Shown: in pieces, positions 1 to 7,640 of the stretch
Layout of the letters: every line of letters begins with the position of its first letter
How positions within the stretch are numbered: position 1 is the stretch's first letter
Assembly (NCBI GenBank): GCA_949077355.1
Contig: CARUQW010000005.1
Coordinates: forward strand, 1 to 37,620
Source: an uncultured Clostridia bacterium
Lineage (GTDB): Bacteria; Bacillota; Clostridia; TANB77; CAG-508
Length of the DNA: 37,620 nt
Direction of reading: 5' to 3'
The notes under the pieces: generated by a model
What the model saw: the letters and a program-made list of their open reading frames with translations, nothing else
The model's database searches: none
Told to the model about the DNA's origin: nothing
Translations under genes and position numbers: made by a program

Positions 1-305
1 CTTTCTTTCGAAAGTTATAAATCTTACTTAAAAGTTTTTTTCAAGCTCTTTTTCAGTTAGTTGTTCAAGCGTTAGCTTGTTACAAATAACTGATGCAAAA
101 ATCGCTAGATTTTTGTTTTCATTATTTTTTTAAAAATTTACTTGTTCGGTACGACGTTAGCTCTTAAAATCTTTGATTTTTTTAGAGATAACTAGTGCAA
201 AATCTGTTAAGATTTTGCCTTCCTTTTCATACCGCTTCGGTTTATTCTCTAAAGGATTTTATTGTTTACTTTTCAATGTACTTTTTCAGTCCCGTTTTGC
301 GGAAC
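1..305 (-). other. Structured, non-coding leader transcribed leftward off the window edge
   Basis: No convincing gene lies here. Reading leftward from the promoter at 313-341 the DNA holds a series of hairpins. The clearest are 197-205/210-218 (9 bp, GTTA loop), 156-192 (GTTA/TAAC and CTCT/AGAG around AAAATC/GATTTT), 96-103/108-115 (8 bp, GCTA loop) and 66-70/75-79 (5 bp, GTTA loop). The stretches 84-115 and 187-218 are two diverged copies of one motif: an ATAACT box, then TGCAAAAATC-like sequence and its complement. Near 25-55 the minus strand has a run resembling the boxA region of stable-RNA leaders. It may be the leader of an rRNA or other strongly expressed operon, or a small RNA; the product lies outside the window. 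Confidence 0.45.
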
Positions 306-312
306 GATTTTT

Positions 313-341
313 ATTATACGCTAGTTTTTTTTGTTTGTCAA
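313..341 (-). promoter_or_regulatory. Consensus sigma-A promoter reading leftward
   Basis: On the minus strand TTGACA (336-341) and TATAAT (313-318) are both perfect and separated by exactly 17 bp. The spacer holds an A-rich run. It lies downstream of the terminator of the preceding gene, so it starts a new transcript running into the structured leader at 1-305. Confidence 0.8.
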
Positions 342-394
342 CACTTTTTTTAAATTTTTTTCAAAATTTTTTTAAGCAATTTTTTCCACCTCTC

Positions 395-440
395 AAAAAG
401 GCTAAAATCAACCATAAAAACATAATTGATTTTAGCCTTT
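395..440 (-). terminator. Bidirectional intrinsic terminator
   Basis: A perfect 12-bp stem (400-411 with 426-437) with a 14-nt loop is flanked by an A run on the left and T residues on the right. On the minus strand it follows the gene ending at 514 and gives a stem followed by TTTTT. It separates that operon from the promoter at 313-341. Confidence 0.8.
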
Positions 441-513
441 ATTACAACTTTTTCATAGACAAATAAAGAAACATCCCCCAAATACTCTAAAGTCAAAAAC
501 TCTTAATCATTCA

Positions 514-2286
514 TCATTTTTCCAACATAGTTAATAAAATGCCATTTACTAACCCCGTCTCTTTATCATACTCTACCTTGGTACTATATTTCTTTCCTCT
601 ATTTCCTTCTATAAAAGTAGTTAATGTTTTTGCCATTTCCTCATTTTTATTAAATCGGTCTAATTTCATTCTCAATTCTCTATCAGACACCACTTCTATA
701 GTCACAAAGTTTTCCTTAATCGCTTCAATTAAATTTAAAATCTCTTCACTTTCCAAATTCTCACCTTGCAAAATTTCATATTTAGAATTAAATCGATTTT
801 TTTCTGTTTCTGTAACGCCATTTCCCTCTATCGTTTGTCTATTGGGGATAAATCCTATCGTTTTTAAAACTGCTAGTAAATCTTCTCCACTAATAACATT
901 GGTAGCTAACTCATTTACTTTTTCTGAAACACTTTGACTTACCTGTTGTATCACAGCCTGTCTTTGCCCTTCTTCCATTTCATTCAAATTAATAGTTTTT
1001 CCTTCCTCAAAAGTTATCATTTCATTAAAATTATCTACTATATTAATATCTTGTTCTATAACAGCCTCCACTCTATTAGAATCATCTTCATATTTAGCAA
1101 TCATATTTTTATGACAAGCATTTCCGCTTATTTTTTGATTATTACTAAAACTATATTCTATTGTTTTTTCTCCTGTTATGTTTTTAAAACTAATTGTTTT
1201 TTCTTCTGCTTCCTTTTTATAAGTAAGCATATACTGTTTTTCTTCTTTCCTGTCCTGATAAGATATTTGTATATAATTCTCTGTTTGTAAAGACAATACA
1301 TCAACTGTAATTTCATATTCTGGACTTTGTATTACTGTTCTTACTGTATTATGATAATTTTCATAAACCGTTATTTTCGCTTCATCTTGCCCAATATTGT
1401 TTTTTGTTATTTCTGTAATTAATTCTTCTATACTATTTGTAAATTGCTCTCTTAAATTTCCTTCTTCTAATTGATATTTTTCCCATGTTGCCTGAATTTT
1501 GTCAACTTTGCTCAAAATAACTTCATCTTGTTTCAATTCTTCTAATATCTTAATATAAATATGGTTCATCTGTTCCTTTGTTACTATTAAAGTATATGCA
1601 TTTACATTTACCTTTTTTTGATTTATTTGAATAATTTGGTCTTTTTGCTTTGAATAATTTTCTTTTGCCACATTACTGTTAATTATATTCATATATTTTT
1701 TACTAATTTCAGCTTTCTCCTCTTGAGAAAATTGTAAAGCCTCTTTGAATTCATTAAAATCAATCTTATCTACCAAAGCACTTTCACCTAATACTTCTGT
1801 TGATTCTTCATTATTTACCAATAAAAACTGCTCAAATAAATCTGAGAACTTGATTCCAGACAAATTTTGGTTTTGTATCAATTCTACGTTAGCCACTTTT
1901 TCATCACGATTTAATAATTCAATATTCTCATAATTATATTGATTTTGGTTATCAACTTGACCATTTATTGTTAGTTTCAATTGATTAATCGGATTTTTTG
2001 TATTTTCCGAAGTTGTTCCCATATTCTCTGTATAATTCACTTTTACCTTATTTTCGATTGTATGTTTATTTTGTTTCATCAATTCACGATAATCATCTTT
2101 TTCTATTTCATGATATACATTTTCCAAGTTTTCCATATTTTGCCCTATATATTTAGCAAATAAGATATCACTTGATTTAAACATATCGGTTGTTAAATAA
2201 ATTACAACGATTGCACTTACAATTGCTATGATAACAAGTAGAATTGATATTATCAGTATGGTTCTTCTTTTTTTTCTTGGCATCAT
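514..2286 (-). CDS. Membrane-anchored extracytoplasmic protein of unknown function
   Basis: A 590-residue protein I do not recognise with confidence. Residues 4-8 are basic and are followed by one hydrophobic segment (about 10-32), so it is probably a signal anchor with the rest outside the cell. The remainder is Lys/Glu/Asn-rich and mostly soluble, with alternating helical and beta-like stretches and no catalytic motif I can name. It starts with two ATG codons in tandem; the first overlaps the rlmB stop codon by one base (TAATG), and a GAGGAGG ribosome site lies inside the end of rlmB at 2296-2302, so translation is probably coupled. It ends the rlmB operon before the terminator at 395-440. 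No in-frame CGG codon was seen. Confidence 0.75.
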   Translation of the reverse strand: MMPRKKRRTILIISILLVIIAIVSAIVVIYLTTDMFKSSDILFAKYIGQNMENLENVYHEIEKDDYRELMKQNKHTIENKVKVNYTENMGTTSENTKNPINQLKLTINGQVDNQNQYNYENIELLNRDEKVANVELIQNQNLSGIKFSDLFEQFLLVNNEESTEVLGESALVDKIDFNEFKEALQFSQEEKAEISKKYMNIINSNVAKENYSKQKDQIIQINQKKVNVNAYTLIVTKEQMNHIYIKILEELKQDEVILSKVDKIQATWEKYQLEEGNLREQFTNSIEELITEITKNNIGQDEAKITVYENYHNTVRTVIQSPEYEITVDVLSLQTENYIQISYQDRKEEKQYMLTYKKEAEEKTISFKNITGEKTIEYSFSNNQKISGNACHKNMIAKYEDDSNRVEAVIEQDINIVDNFNEMITFEEGKTINLNEMEEGQRQAVIQQVSQSVSEKVNELATNVISGEDLLAVLKTIGFIPNRQTIEGNGVTETEKNRFNSKYEILQGENLESEEILNLIEAIKENFVTIEVVSDRELRMKLDRFNKNEEMAKTLTTFIEGNRGKKYSTKVEYDKETGLVNGILLTMLEK

Positions 2287-3038
2287 TAGTTTTTTCCTCC
2301 TCTTTGTTTTACTGCTTCATATATAATAATTCCTGTCGAAACAGATGCATTTAACGATGTCACTTTTCCCTTCATCGGAATTTTTACTAGAAAATCGCAA
2401 TTTTTCTTTACTTTTTGACTCATCCCATTTCCTTCATTTCCTATTACAATTCCAATTGGACCTGTTAAATCTTGATTGTAATAATAAGTTTCTGTACTGA
2501 TATCGGTTCCGCAAATCCAAAGTCCTTCTTTTTTTAACCAATCTATTGTATCTGATATATTGGTTACTCTTGCTACTTTCATATGTTGTACTGCACCAGC
2601 TGACACTTTATTTACAGTACTATTTACCACAGCAGCTCTTCTTTTAGGAATAATAACACCATGAACTCCTGCTGTCTCAGCAGTTCTAATAATAGAGCCT
2701 AAATTGTGAGGGTCTTCTATTCCATCTAAAATCAATACAAATGGTTCTTCTCCTCTTGTTTTTGCTTCTTGTAAAATATCCTCTACTTCCACATATTCAT
2801 ATGGTGGAACCATTGCAATCACACCTTGGTAATTTTGTGTTTGTGCCATTTCTTCCATTTGTCTTTTTTCTTTTTCCACAATAATTACTTTATTTTCTTT
2901 TGCCATACTGATTATTTTATTAATAGAGCCATGTCTTTCTCCTTTGCTAATAAATATTTTATTAACATCTTTTCCGCTTTCTAATAATTCAATTACAGCA
3001 TTTCTTCCTTCTACTTGATCTGAATACATCTTTCTCAC
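2286..3038 (-). CDS. rlmB: 23S rRNA (guanosine-2'-O-)-methyltransferase, RlmB/TrmH family (SpoU class)
   Basis: A 250-residue SpoU-class methyltransferase expected to 2'-O-methylate a guanosine of 23S rRNA with S-adenosylmethionine. The N-terminal substrate-binding domain begins with the typical GRNAVIELLESG. The catalytic knot domain has motif 1 (DGIEDPHNLGSIIRTAE), motif 2 (IGNEGNGMS) and motif 3 (IPMKGKVTSLNASVS). Length is normal for the family. It is the first gene of a two-gene unit with the anchored protein at 514-2286. The exact target nucleotide is inferred from the family. A yacO-like TrmH paralogue with another target is the main alternative. Confidence 0.92.
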   Translation of the reverse strand: MRKMYSDQVEGRNAVIELLESGKDVNKIFISKGERHGSINKIISMAKENKVIIVEKEKRQMEEMAQTQNYQGVIAMVPPYEYVEVEDILQEAKTRGEEPFVLILDGIEDPHNLGSIIRTAETAGVHGVIIPKRRAAVVNSTVNKVSAGAVQHMKVARVTNISDTIDWLKKEGLWICGTDISTETYYYNQDLTGPIGIVIGNEGNGMSQKVKKNCDFLVKIPMKGKVTSLNASVSTGIIIYEAVKQRGGKN

Positions 3039-3051
3039 TCTTTTCTTTCTA

Positions 3052-3080
3052 TTTACTTTTATGGAAACTTGTGTTATAAT
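3052..3080 (+). promoter_or_regulatory. Extended -10 promoter for the small membrane gene at 3114
   Basis: TATAAT at 3075-3080 is preceded by TG at 3072-3073, giving an extended -10. A weak -35 (TTTACT, 3052-3057) lies 17 bp upstream. An AGGAGG ribosome site follows at 3100-3105, eight bases before the ATG. Confidence 0.7.
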
Positions 3081-3113
3081 TAATATACTATAAAATTTTA
3101 GGAGGTACTTGTC

Positions 3114-3461
3114 ATGAAGAATCCATACAACATTGGACTAATTGGACTTGCTATGCGGTTAGGTGGTTTCATCTTATGCGGCGCATTACTTGAAAAAACA
3201 GCAGTAGGAAATTTCTCTCATGGCTGTGGCTGTTTTTTTATTACGCTACTCTATTTCTTTATCAGTTTGGGCGCATTTATCATATCTCTCTATACGCCTC
3301 TATGCGTCATTTTGGATATCATGTCCATCCTGATAGGTCTTGGACTGGCTTATGTCGCAGCTGATACTGGACATCTTTTTAGTTCTGGTGCGATTTTTAT
3401 TATCACACTCTCTTTTATTATAGCCAATATGTTGATACAAAAAAATGCCGAGCCACAGTAA
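3114..3461 (+). CDS. Small integral membrane protein, unknown, probably acquired
   Basis: A 115-residue, very hydrophobic protein with about three to four membrane segments and a short Gly/Cys-rich loop (HGCGC). I do not recognise the family. It is a single gene on the opposite strand to its neighbours, with its own extended -10 promoter, a strong AGGAGG site and its own terminator, like a cassette. Its DNA is visibly richer in G+C, with GGC, GCG, CTG and ATC codons that are scarce in nearby genes. It also holds an in-frame CGG (codon 15, after ATG) where a +1 shift would give GGT TAG and end the protein at once. The standard Arg reading gives a sensible membrane protein. Both facts suggest recent transfer from a host with ordinary CGG usage. 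Confidence 0.65.
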   Translation: MKNPYNIGLIGLAMRLGGFILCGALLEKTAVGNFSHGCGCFFITLLYFFISLGAFIISLYTPLCVILDIMSILIGLGLAYVAADTGHLFSSGAIFIITLSFIIANMLIQKNAEPQ

Positions 3462-3493
3462 GTCCCAAGTACATCCCCCTATTGTTCATGGGG

Positions 3494-3530
3494 ATAACAA
3501 GCTTTCTTTGAAAAAGAGAGCTTGTTTTTA
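3494..3530 (+). terminator. Strong intrinsic terminator after the small membrane gene
   Basis: A 14-bp stem (3496-3509 with 3513-3526, one T-G wobble) with a GAA loop is followed by further T residues. It closes the cassette started at 3052. Confidence 0.85.
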
Positions 3531-3537
3531 TATTAAC

Positions 3538-3570
3538 AGGGATTTTAAGGAACGTCCCTCTAATCCCTTT
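3538..3570 (-). repeat. Stop-codon hairpin element A (after lepA)
   Basis: Arms AGGGATT (3538-3544) and AATCCCT (3562-3568) enclose a loop which on the minus strand reads AGAGGGACGTTCCTTAA. The element begins directly after the lepA TAA (3571-3573). Same family as the elements at 7609, 18530, 18979, 23622, 23698, 27307, 29157 and 29440. Confidence 0.7.
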
Positions 3571-5382
3571 TTATTCATCATCTAATTTTAGTACACTCAA
3601 AAATGCTTCTTGTGGTATTTCTACATTTCCTATTTCACGCATTTTTTTCTTTCCTCTTTTTTGCTTCTCTAATAGTTTTTTCTTTCTTGTAATGTCTCCT
3701 CCATAGCATTTAGCTAATACATCTTTTCTCATAGCAGATATGGTTTCTCTGGCTATAATTTGTCCTCCAACTGCTGCTTGAATTGGTATTTTAAATAGTT
3801 TTCTTGGTATGACAGTCTTTAATTTTTCTACCATTTTCTTGCCTCTATCATAAGCACTATCTTTATAAACGATAAAGCTTAATGCATCTACTGGTTCGCC
3901 ATTGATATGGATATCTAATTTTACTAGATTTGATTTTCGATATTCTTTAAATTCATAATCTAAAGATGCATAACCTTTTGTTTTTGACTTCAAATTGTCA
4001 AAGAAATCATAAATAATTTCATTTAATGGCATTTCATATACTAAGGTTACTCTATTTTCATCCAAATACTTCATATCAATGTACACACCACGTCTTCTTT
4101 GACATAATTCCATAATGTTTCCTACATAGTCTTTTGGTGTTAATATATTAGCTGTTACAAATGGTTCTTCGATATAAGAAATTTCTTGTGGTTTTGGTAA
4201 ATCTTCTGGATTGTATAGTTCTAACACTTGTCCATCTGTTTGATATACTTTATAAATAACAGATGGCGCTGTTGTAATTAGTCCTAAATCAAATTCTCTA
4301 TCCAGTCTTTCTTCTATAATTTCTAGGTGAAGTAACCCTAAAAATCCACATCGAAATCCGAATCCTAAAGCTGCTGATGTTTCCGCTTCATATTCTAATG
4401 CTGCATCATTTAATTTTAACTTTTCCAATGCTTCTTTTAATGCTTCGTATTGACTTCCATCAATTGGATATAAACCACAATAAACCATTGGCGTTACTTT
4501 TTTATAACCTTTTAATGGTTCTTCTGCTGGATTATTTTTTAAAGTAATGGTATCTCCCACATGAATATCAGATAAAGTTTTTATGCTTGCTGCAATATAA
4601 CCTACTTCTCCTGCTTTTATTTCCTTAGTTGGCATATAAGAACCTGGAATAAAATATCCTACTTCCGCTACTGCAAATGTTTTGTTGGTTGCCATTAGTT
4701 TGATTTCATCTCCCACTTTTATGGTTCCATCTACGACTCTTACATATGCCAATGCCCCTTTATAATTATCATAATAAGAATCAAAAATTAAGCATTTTGC
4801 TTTTTCATTTTCGTCTCCTTTGGGTGTTGGTAAATCTGTTACAATTCTTTCTAATACTTCCTCTACGTTCAATCCTGATTTAGCTGAAATACAAGGCGCA
4901 TCTTCTGCTGGAATTCCTATAATATCTTCAATTTCCTGTTTTACTTCCTCCACTCTCGCATTTGGCAAATCAATTTTATTTAATACCGGTAATATTTCCA
5001 AATTATTATCAATTGCTAAATATACATTAGCCAAAGTTTGTGCTTCTACCCCTTGACTAGAATCCACTACTAAAATCGCACCATCACATGCAGCTAAACT
5101 TCTTGAAACCTCGTAATTAAAATCAACATGTCCTGGTGTATCAATTAAGTTTAATGTATATTCTTGTCCATCCTTTGCCTTGTATATCATTCTAACGGCT
5201 TGTGATTTTATCGTAATGCCTCTTTCTTTTTCAATTTCCATGTTGTCTAAGACTTGACTTTCCATTTCCCTTTTAGACAATACTCCTGTCATTTCAATTA
5301 ATCGATCTGCTAAAGTCGATTTTCCATGGTCAATATGAGCTATAATACTAAAATTTCTAATGCGTTCTTGTCTATTATTCAT
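3571..5382 (-). CDS. lepA: Elongation factor 4 (LepA), ribosome-associated GTPase
   Basis: A 603-residue translational GTPase, full length for LepA. G1 is AHIDHGKSTL, the switch I region holds RGITIKSQ, G3 is DTPGHVDF, G4 is NKID and G5 is SAKSG. The EF-G-like domains II, III and V follow, then the LepA-specific C-terminal domain ending in VEIPQEAFLSVLKLDDE. LepA acts on the ribosome during initiation or stalled elongation. The ATG follows a good CGGAGG site at 5387-5392 and a promoter at 5415-5443. The hairpin element A follows its stop codon. In-frame CGG codons are absent. Confidence 0.97.
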   Translation of the reverse strand: MNNRQERIRNFSIIAHIDHGKSTLADRLIEMTGVLSKREMESQVLDNMEIEKERGITIKSQAVRMIYKAKDGQEYTLNLIDTPGHVDFNYEVSRSLAACDGAILVVDSSQGVEAQTLANVYLAIDNNLEILPVLNKIDLPNARVEEVKQEIEDIIGIPAEDAPCISAKSGLNVEEVLERIVTDLPTPKGDENEKAKCLIFDSYYDNYKGALAYVRVVDGTIKVGDEIKLMATNKTFAVAEVGYFIPGSYMPTKEIKAGEVGYIAASIKTLSDIHVGDTITLKNNPAEEPLKGYKKVTPMVYCGLYPIDGSQYEALKEALEKLKLNDAALEYEAETSAALGFGFRCGFLGLLHLEIIEERLDREFDLGLITTAPSVIYKVYQTDGQVLELYNPEDLPKPQEISYIEEPFVTANILTPKDYVGNIMELCQRRRGVYIDMKYLDENRVTLVYEMPLNEIIYDFFDNLKSKTKGYASLDYEFKEYRKSNLVKLDIHINGEPVDALSFIVYKDSAYDRGKKMVEKLKTVIPRKLFKIPIQAAVGGQIIARETISAMRKDVLAKCYGGDITRKKKLLEKQKRGKKKMREIGNVEIPQEAFLSVLKLDDE

Positions 5383-5414
5383 ATTTCCTCCGTTTTTTCT
5401 AACTTATATCTGCT

Positions 5415-5443
5415 ATTTTAACACACAAACCAAAAAACCTCAA
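5415..5443 (-). promoter_or_regulatory. Promoter upstream of lepA
   Basis: On the minus strand TTGAGG (5438-5443) and TAAAAT (5415-5420) are 17 bp apart, 30-odd bases before the lepA start. It lets lepA be transcribed separately from the rhodanese gene. Confidence 0.6.
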
Positions 5444-5447
5444 TAGT

Positions 5448-5783
5448 TTAATTGTAGTTTTCTAATCCGTTTTGTAAATTATATACTTGCTGATAACCAA
5501 GCTTTTGTAAGATGAGTTGTGCTTTTTGACTTCTATGCCCTGTACTACAATATACAATAATTGTTTGCATTTTATTTGACACAATAGCATTAATCTTTTC
5601 TTTTATTTCATATTCTGGCACTAAGACTGCATTTTCTAAATGTCCTTCTTCAAATTCTTGAGGACTTCTAACATCTAAAAGAATAGCTCCTTTTTCTACC
5701 ATCATTTCCAATTGTTTTTTATTAATTTCTAACTCATTATAGCCTCTATTTCTATTTAATACATATTTTAATTTGTGTAGCAT
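5448..5783 (-). CDS. Rhodanese-like single-domain protein
   Basis: About 111 residues forming one rhodanese domain. The active-site loop is YCSTGHRS with the catalytic Cys, and the preceding LLDVRSPQEFEEGHLENAVLVP is the usual substrate-side signature. Such proteins carry sulfane sulfur as a Cys persulfide. The ATG at 5783 is preferred to an in-frame TTG seven codons upstream because AAGGAG lies nine bases before it. A short basic N-terminal extension precedes the domain. It may be cotranscribed with lepA but has a separate promoter between. The sulfur acceptor cannot be told. Confidence 0.88.
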   Translation of the reverse strand: MLHKLKYVLNRNRGYNELEINKKQLEMMVEKGAILLDVRSPQEFEEGHLENAVLVPEYEIKEKINAIVSNKMQTIIVYCSTGHRSQKAQLILQKLGYQQVYNLQNGLENYN

Positions 5784-5804
5784 CTCTTTTCTCTCCTTTT
5801 TCAA

Positions 5805-6150
5805 AAAATATCCTTCTATCTATTATATGTTCATTCAACAATTTTCGTCATTTTTCCACTTTATGTTTTCCATTTTATTTGATTTTTATTAATCATCTCT
5901 TTCTTTTTTAGCTTGTGGAAACTGTGGATAACTTTGTGAATAACTTATTCTAGTAGTTTTTATTATCAAAGTTATTCACAATTCAACTTAGTTGCTATAA
6001 TATTTTTCGTTTTTCTTTATGTTTATCGATATTTATGTTACTTGTTTTTGTATTTTTCTGTGGAATATATTTTTCCTATACAACAAAAACAAAAACAGCA
6101 TAAATACCTTATTCTATGTATTTACACTGTTTTATCCATAATCTCTATTT
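5805..6150 (-). other. Intergenic region with a cluster of DnaA-box-like sites
   Basis: This 346-bp gap has no gene. Between 5914 and 6067 it holds one perfect DnaA box (TGTGGATAA, 5923-5931, complement of TTATCCACA) and near matches at 5914-5921, 5935-5943, 5972-5980 and 6059-6067; a further 1-mismatch site is at 6132-6140. Sites 5934-5946 and 5969-5981 form a 13-bp inverted repeat. The surroundings are very AT-rich. dnaA and dnaN are not adjacent, so calling it an origin is not supported; a DnaA-binding control site is possible. Confidence 0.4.
6091..6134 (-). terminator. Terminator after the DUF1294 gene
   Basis: AAAACAG at 6092-6098 pairs with CTGTTTT at 6127-6133, and AAATAC pairs with GTATTT inside, with a few mismatches. 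A T-rich run follows on the minus strand, just past the TGA stop at 6151-6153. Confidence 0.6.
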
Positions 6151-6462
6151 TCACTTTGTAAAGAAATAATAAACAATTCCTATTATTTCCAATATTGTAA
6201 TAAATGGGAATCCAATCACAAAATTAAGTTTTTGTGTTTTATGCCTAAATGTATACATACCTGCTATCGTTCCGATTCCCCCTCCTAAAGCGGTAACTAT
6301 AAATAATGTTTTTTCTGGAATTCTCCATGAACCTTTTCGTGCTTTTCTTTTATCTAGCCACATAATAAAGAAACCAAATAAATTAATGGCTAATAAATAC
6401 AGTAATATATTTTGTGTTGAAAATATTTCTTCAAAATTAATCGTTACTTGTGGTTGTAACAT
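6151..6462 (-). CDS. DUF1294 family small membrane protein
   Basis: 103 residues with about three membrane segments. The central cytoplasmic signature DKRKARKGSWRIPEKTLF and the following GGGIGTIAGMYTFRHKT are typical of DUF1294. The function of the family is unknown. The ATG has AAAGGAG about ten bases upstream, next to the stop codon of the HD gene (6480), so the two are very likely cotranscribed. It ends with TGA, showing that UGA is an ordinary stop here. Confidence 0.88.
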   Translation of the reverse strand: MLQPQVTINFEEIFSTQNILLYLLAINLFGFFIMWLDKRKARKGSWRIPEKTLFIVTALGGGIGTIAGMYTFRHKTQKLNFVIGFPFITILEIIGIVYYFFTK

Positions 6463-6479
6463 CTTCTTTCTCTCCTTTA

Positions 6480-7538
6480 TTAAAAATCAAAATCTAAATA
6501 AGCATATTTTTCTGTTTTAAAGTTTCTAGCTTTTTCTATATCTCCTTTTGCTTTTTCTGATACCGTATTAATTCTGACAAATCCATTTTCCTGTCTTACT
6601 AATGGATTGATATATCTAATTTTAGGATTCATAATACTAACACAATATTTTCCTTTTTCTGGTTGACTACTTTGTTTTATTTGTGTTGCTTCTCGCCAAA
6701 TTTTAAAGTTTCTGGCAATCTTGTCTTCTTTACAATTCTCAATTCTTTCCACAGCTTCTTTTTCCGATAAACTATATAATTCTTCTACTGTAATCAAATT
6801 TTTTTCTGACATCTTTTTCATTATATCTGCTAAGAATTGCATTGAAAATTTAGTTCGATTCTCTATATATTCCGCTGATAATCTTCGCATACCACTTACA
6901 AACTTTTCTGCTATCTTCTTATCTTTAAATCCTAATTCTTCAATTCCTTCTTCGTTTGTTTGTATTTCGATATTTTGGTAAATTTCCCTTATTTCTGCCA
7001 AACTCCATTCTTCAAATACTGCTCCCAAATTATTCGCCAATGTATATTCTAATCTATCACTTGATAATTGTGGTGTATCATTATCTGCAATAGGATATTT
7101 ATGATAGTCATCTACTTCTTCTACTGTTATGCCATCTTTTTCTAGCAATGTCATAATTTCTTTGGATTCACAAATCATTTTAGTTGTTAGTTCTTCTGTT
7201 GATTCCTGCGTTTCATAATCGCCATTCATAAAGTCAATTGTGTGTTTAAATACTGGTGTTGCAATATCATGAAATACCCCTGCTAGCGTCTGCTTTTTAT
7301 CCTTAGTAAAATTCCACACAATTAAAGCAACTCCAATGCTATGTTCTAAGCTTGAATACCAAAAGGCATTATGAAACATTTTAGAATAAATGGTTCCACA
7401 AGTCGTACTTATTTTAGCTTGTTTTTGCATTTCTGGTGTTTCGATATAAGCATTTAAAAATTCTGGTATTCCTTCTGGTGATAATATTTTAAAATATTCT
7501 TGTATCTTTGTATTTAACGTTTCTATATAATTTTTCAT
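6480..7538 (-). CDS. HD-domain metal-dependent phosphohydrolase-like protein
   Basis: About 352 residues. The HD signature is clear: SLEHSIGVALI supplies the first His, AGVFHDIATPVFKHTIDF the His-Asp pair, and a later Asp in SSDRLEYTLAN fits the last ligand. HD proteins usually cleave phosphomonoesters or phosphodiesters of nucleotides; the substrate here cannot be inferred. The start is uncertain: an ATG at 7538 and a TTG two codons upstream both lie behind AAAGGAA, and an in-frame GTG at 7565 is less likely. It lies just downstream of polC and upstream of the DUF1294 gene. Confidence 0.8.
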   Translation of the reverse strand: MKNYIETLNTKIQEYFKILSPEGIPEFLNAYIETPEMQKQAKISTTCGTIYSKMFHNAFWYSSLEHSIGVALIVWNFTKDKKQTLAGVFHDIATPVFKHTIDFMNGDYETQESTEELTTKMICESKEIMTLLEKDGITVEEVDDYHKYPIADNDTPQLSSDRLEYTLANNLGAVFEEWSLAEIREIYQNIEIQTNEEGIEELGFKDKKIAEKFVSGMRRLSAEYIENRTKFSMQFLADIMKKMSEKNLITVEELYSLSEKEAVERIENCKEDKIARNFKIWREATQIKQSSQPEKGKYCVSIMNPKIRYINPLVRQENGFVRINTVSEKAKGDIEKARNFKTEKYAYLDFDF

Positions 7539-7608
7539 TCTCAATGCGTTTCCTTTCCCTATCACAACTAAATTTTATATTACCTTTTTGACTTTGTCAA
7601 CTTGTATT

Positions 7609-7640
7609 ATGTGAAAAAGGAAACGTCCCCAATTTCACAT
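7609..7640 (-). repeat. Stop-codon hairpin element B (after polC)
   Basis: A perfect 8-bp stem (ATGTGAAA 7609-7616, TTTCACAT 7633-7640) carries the 16-nt loop AAGGAAACGTCCCCAA (plus strand). The right arm overlaps the polC stop codon (TAA, 7640-7642). The loop is identical to element D at 27307 although one stem pair differs. Confidence 0.75.

Noticed and set aside
173..466. 97-codon plus-strand ORF in the leader region
   Set aside because: Phe/Leu-rich by AT bias, crosses the promoter and terminator of the other strand, and has no ribosome site.
5805..6150. Chromosomal origin of replication
   Set aside because: Box-like sites are present but dnaA, dnaN or other typical neighbours are absent, and GC skew could not be computed.
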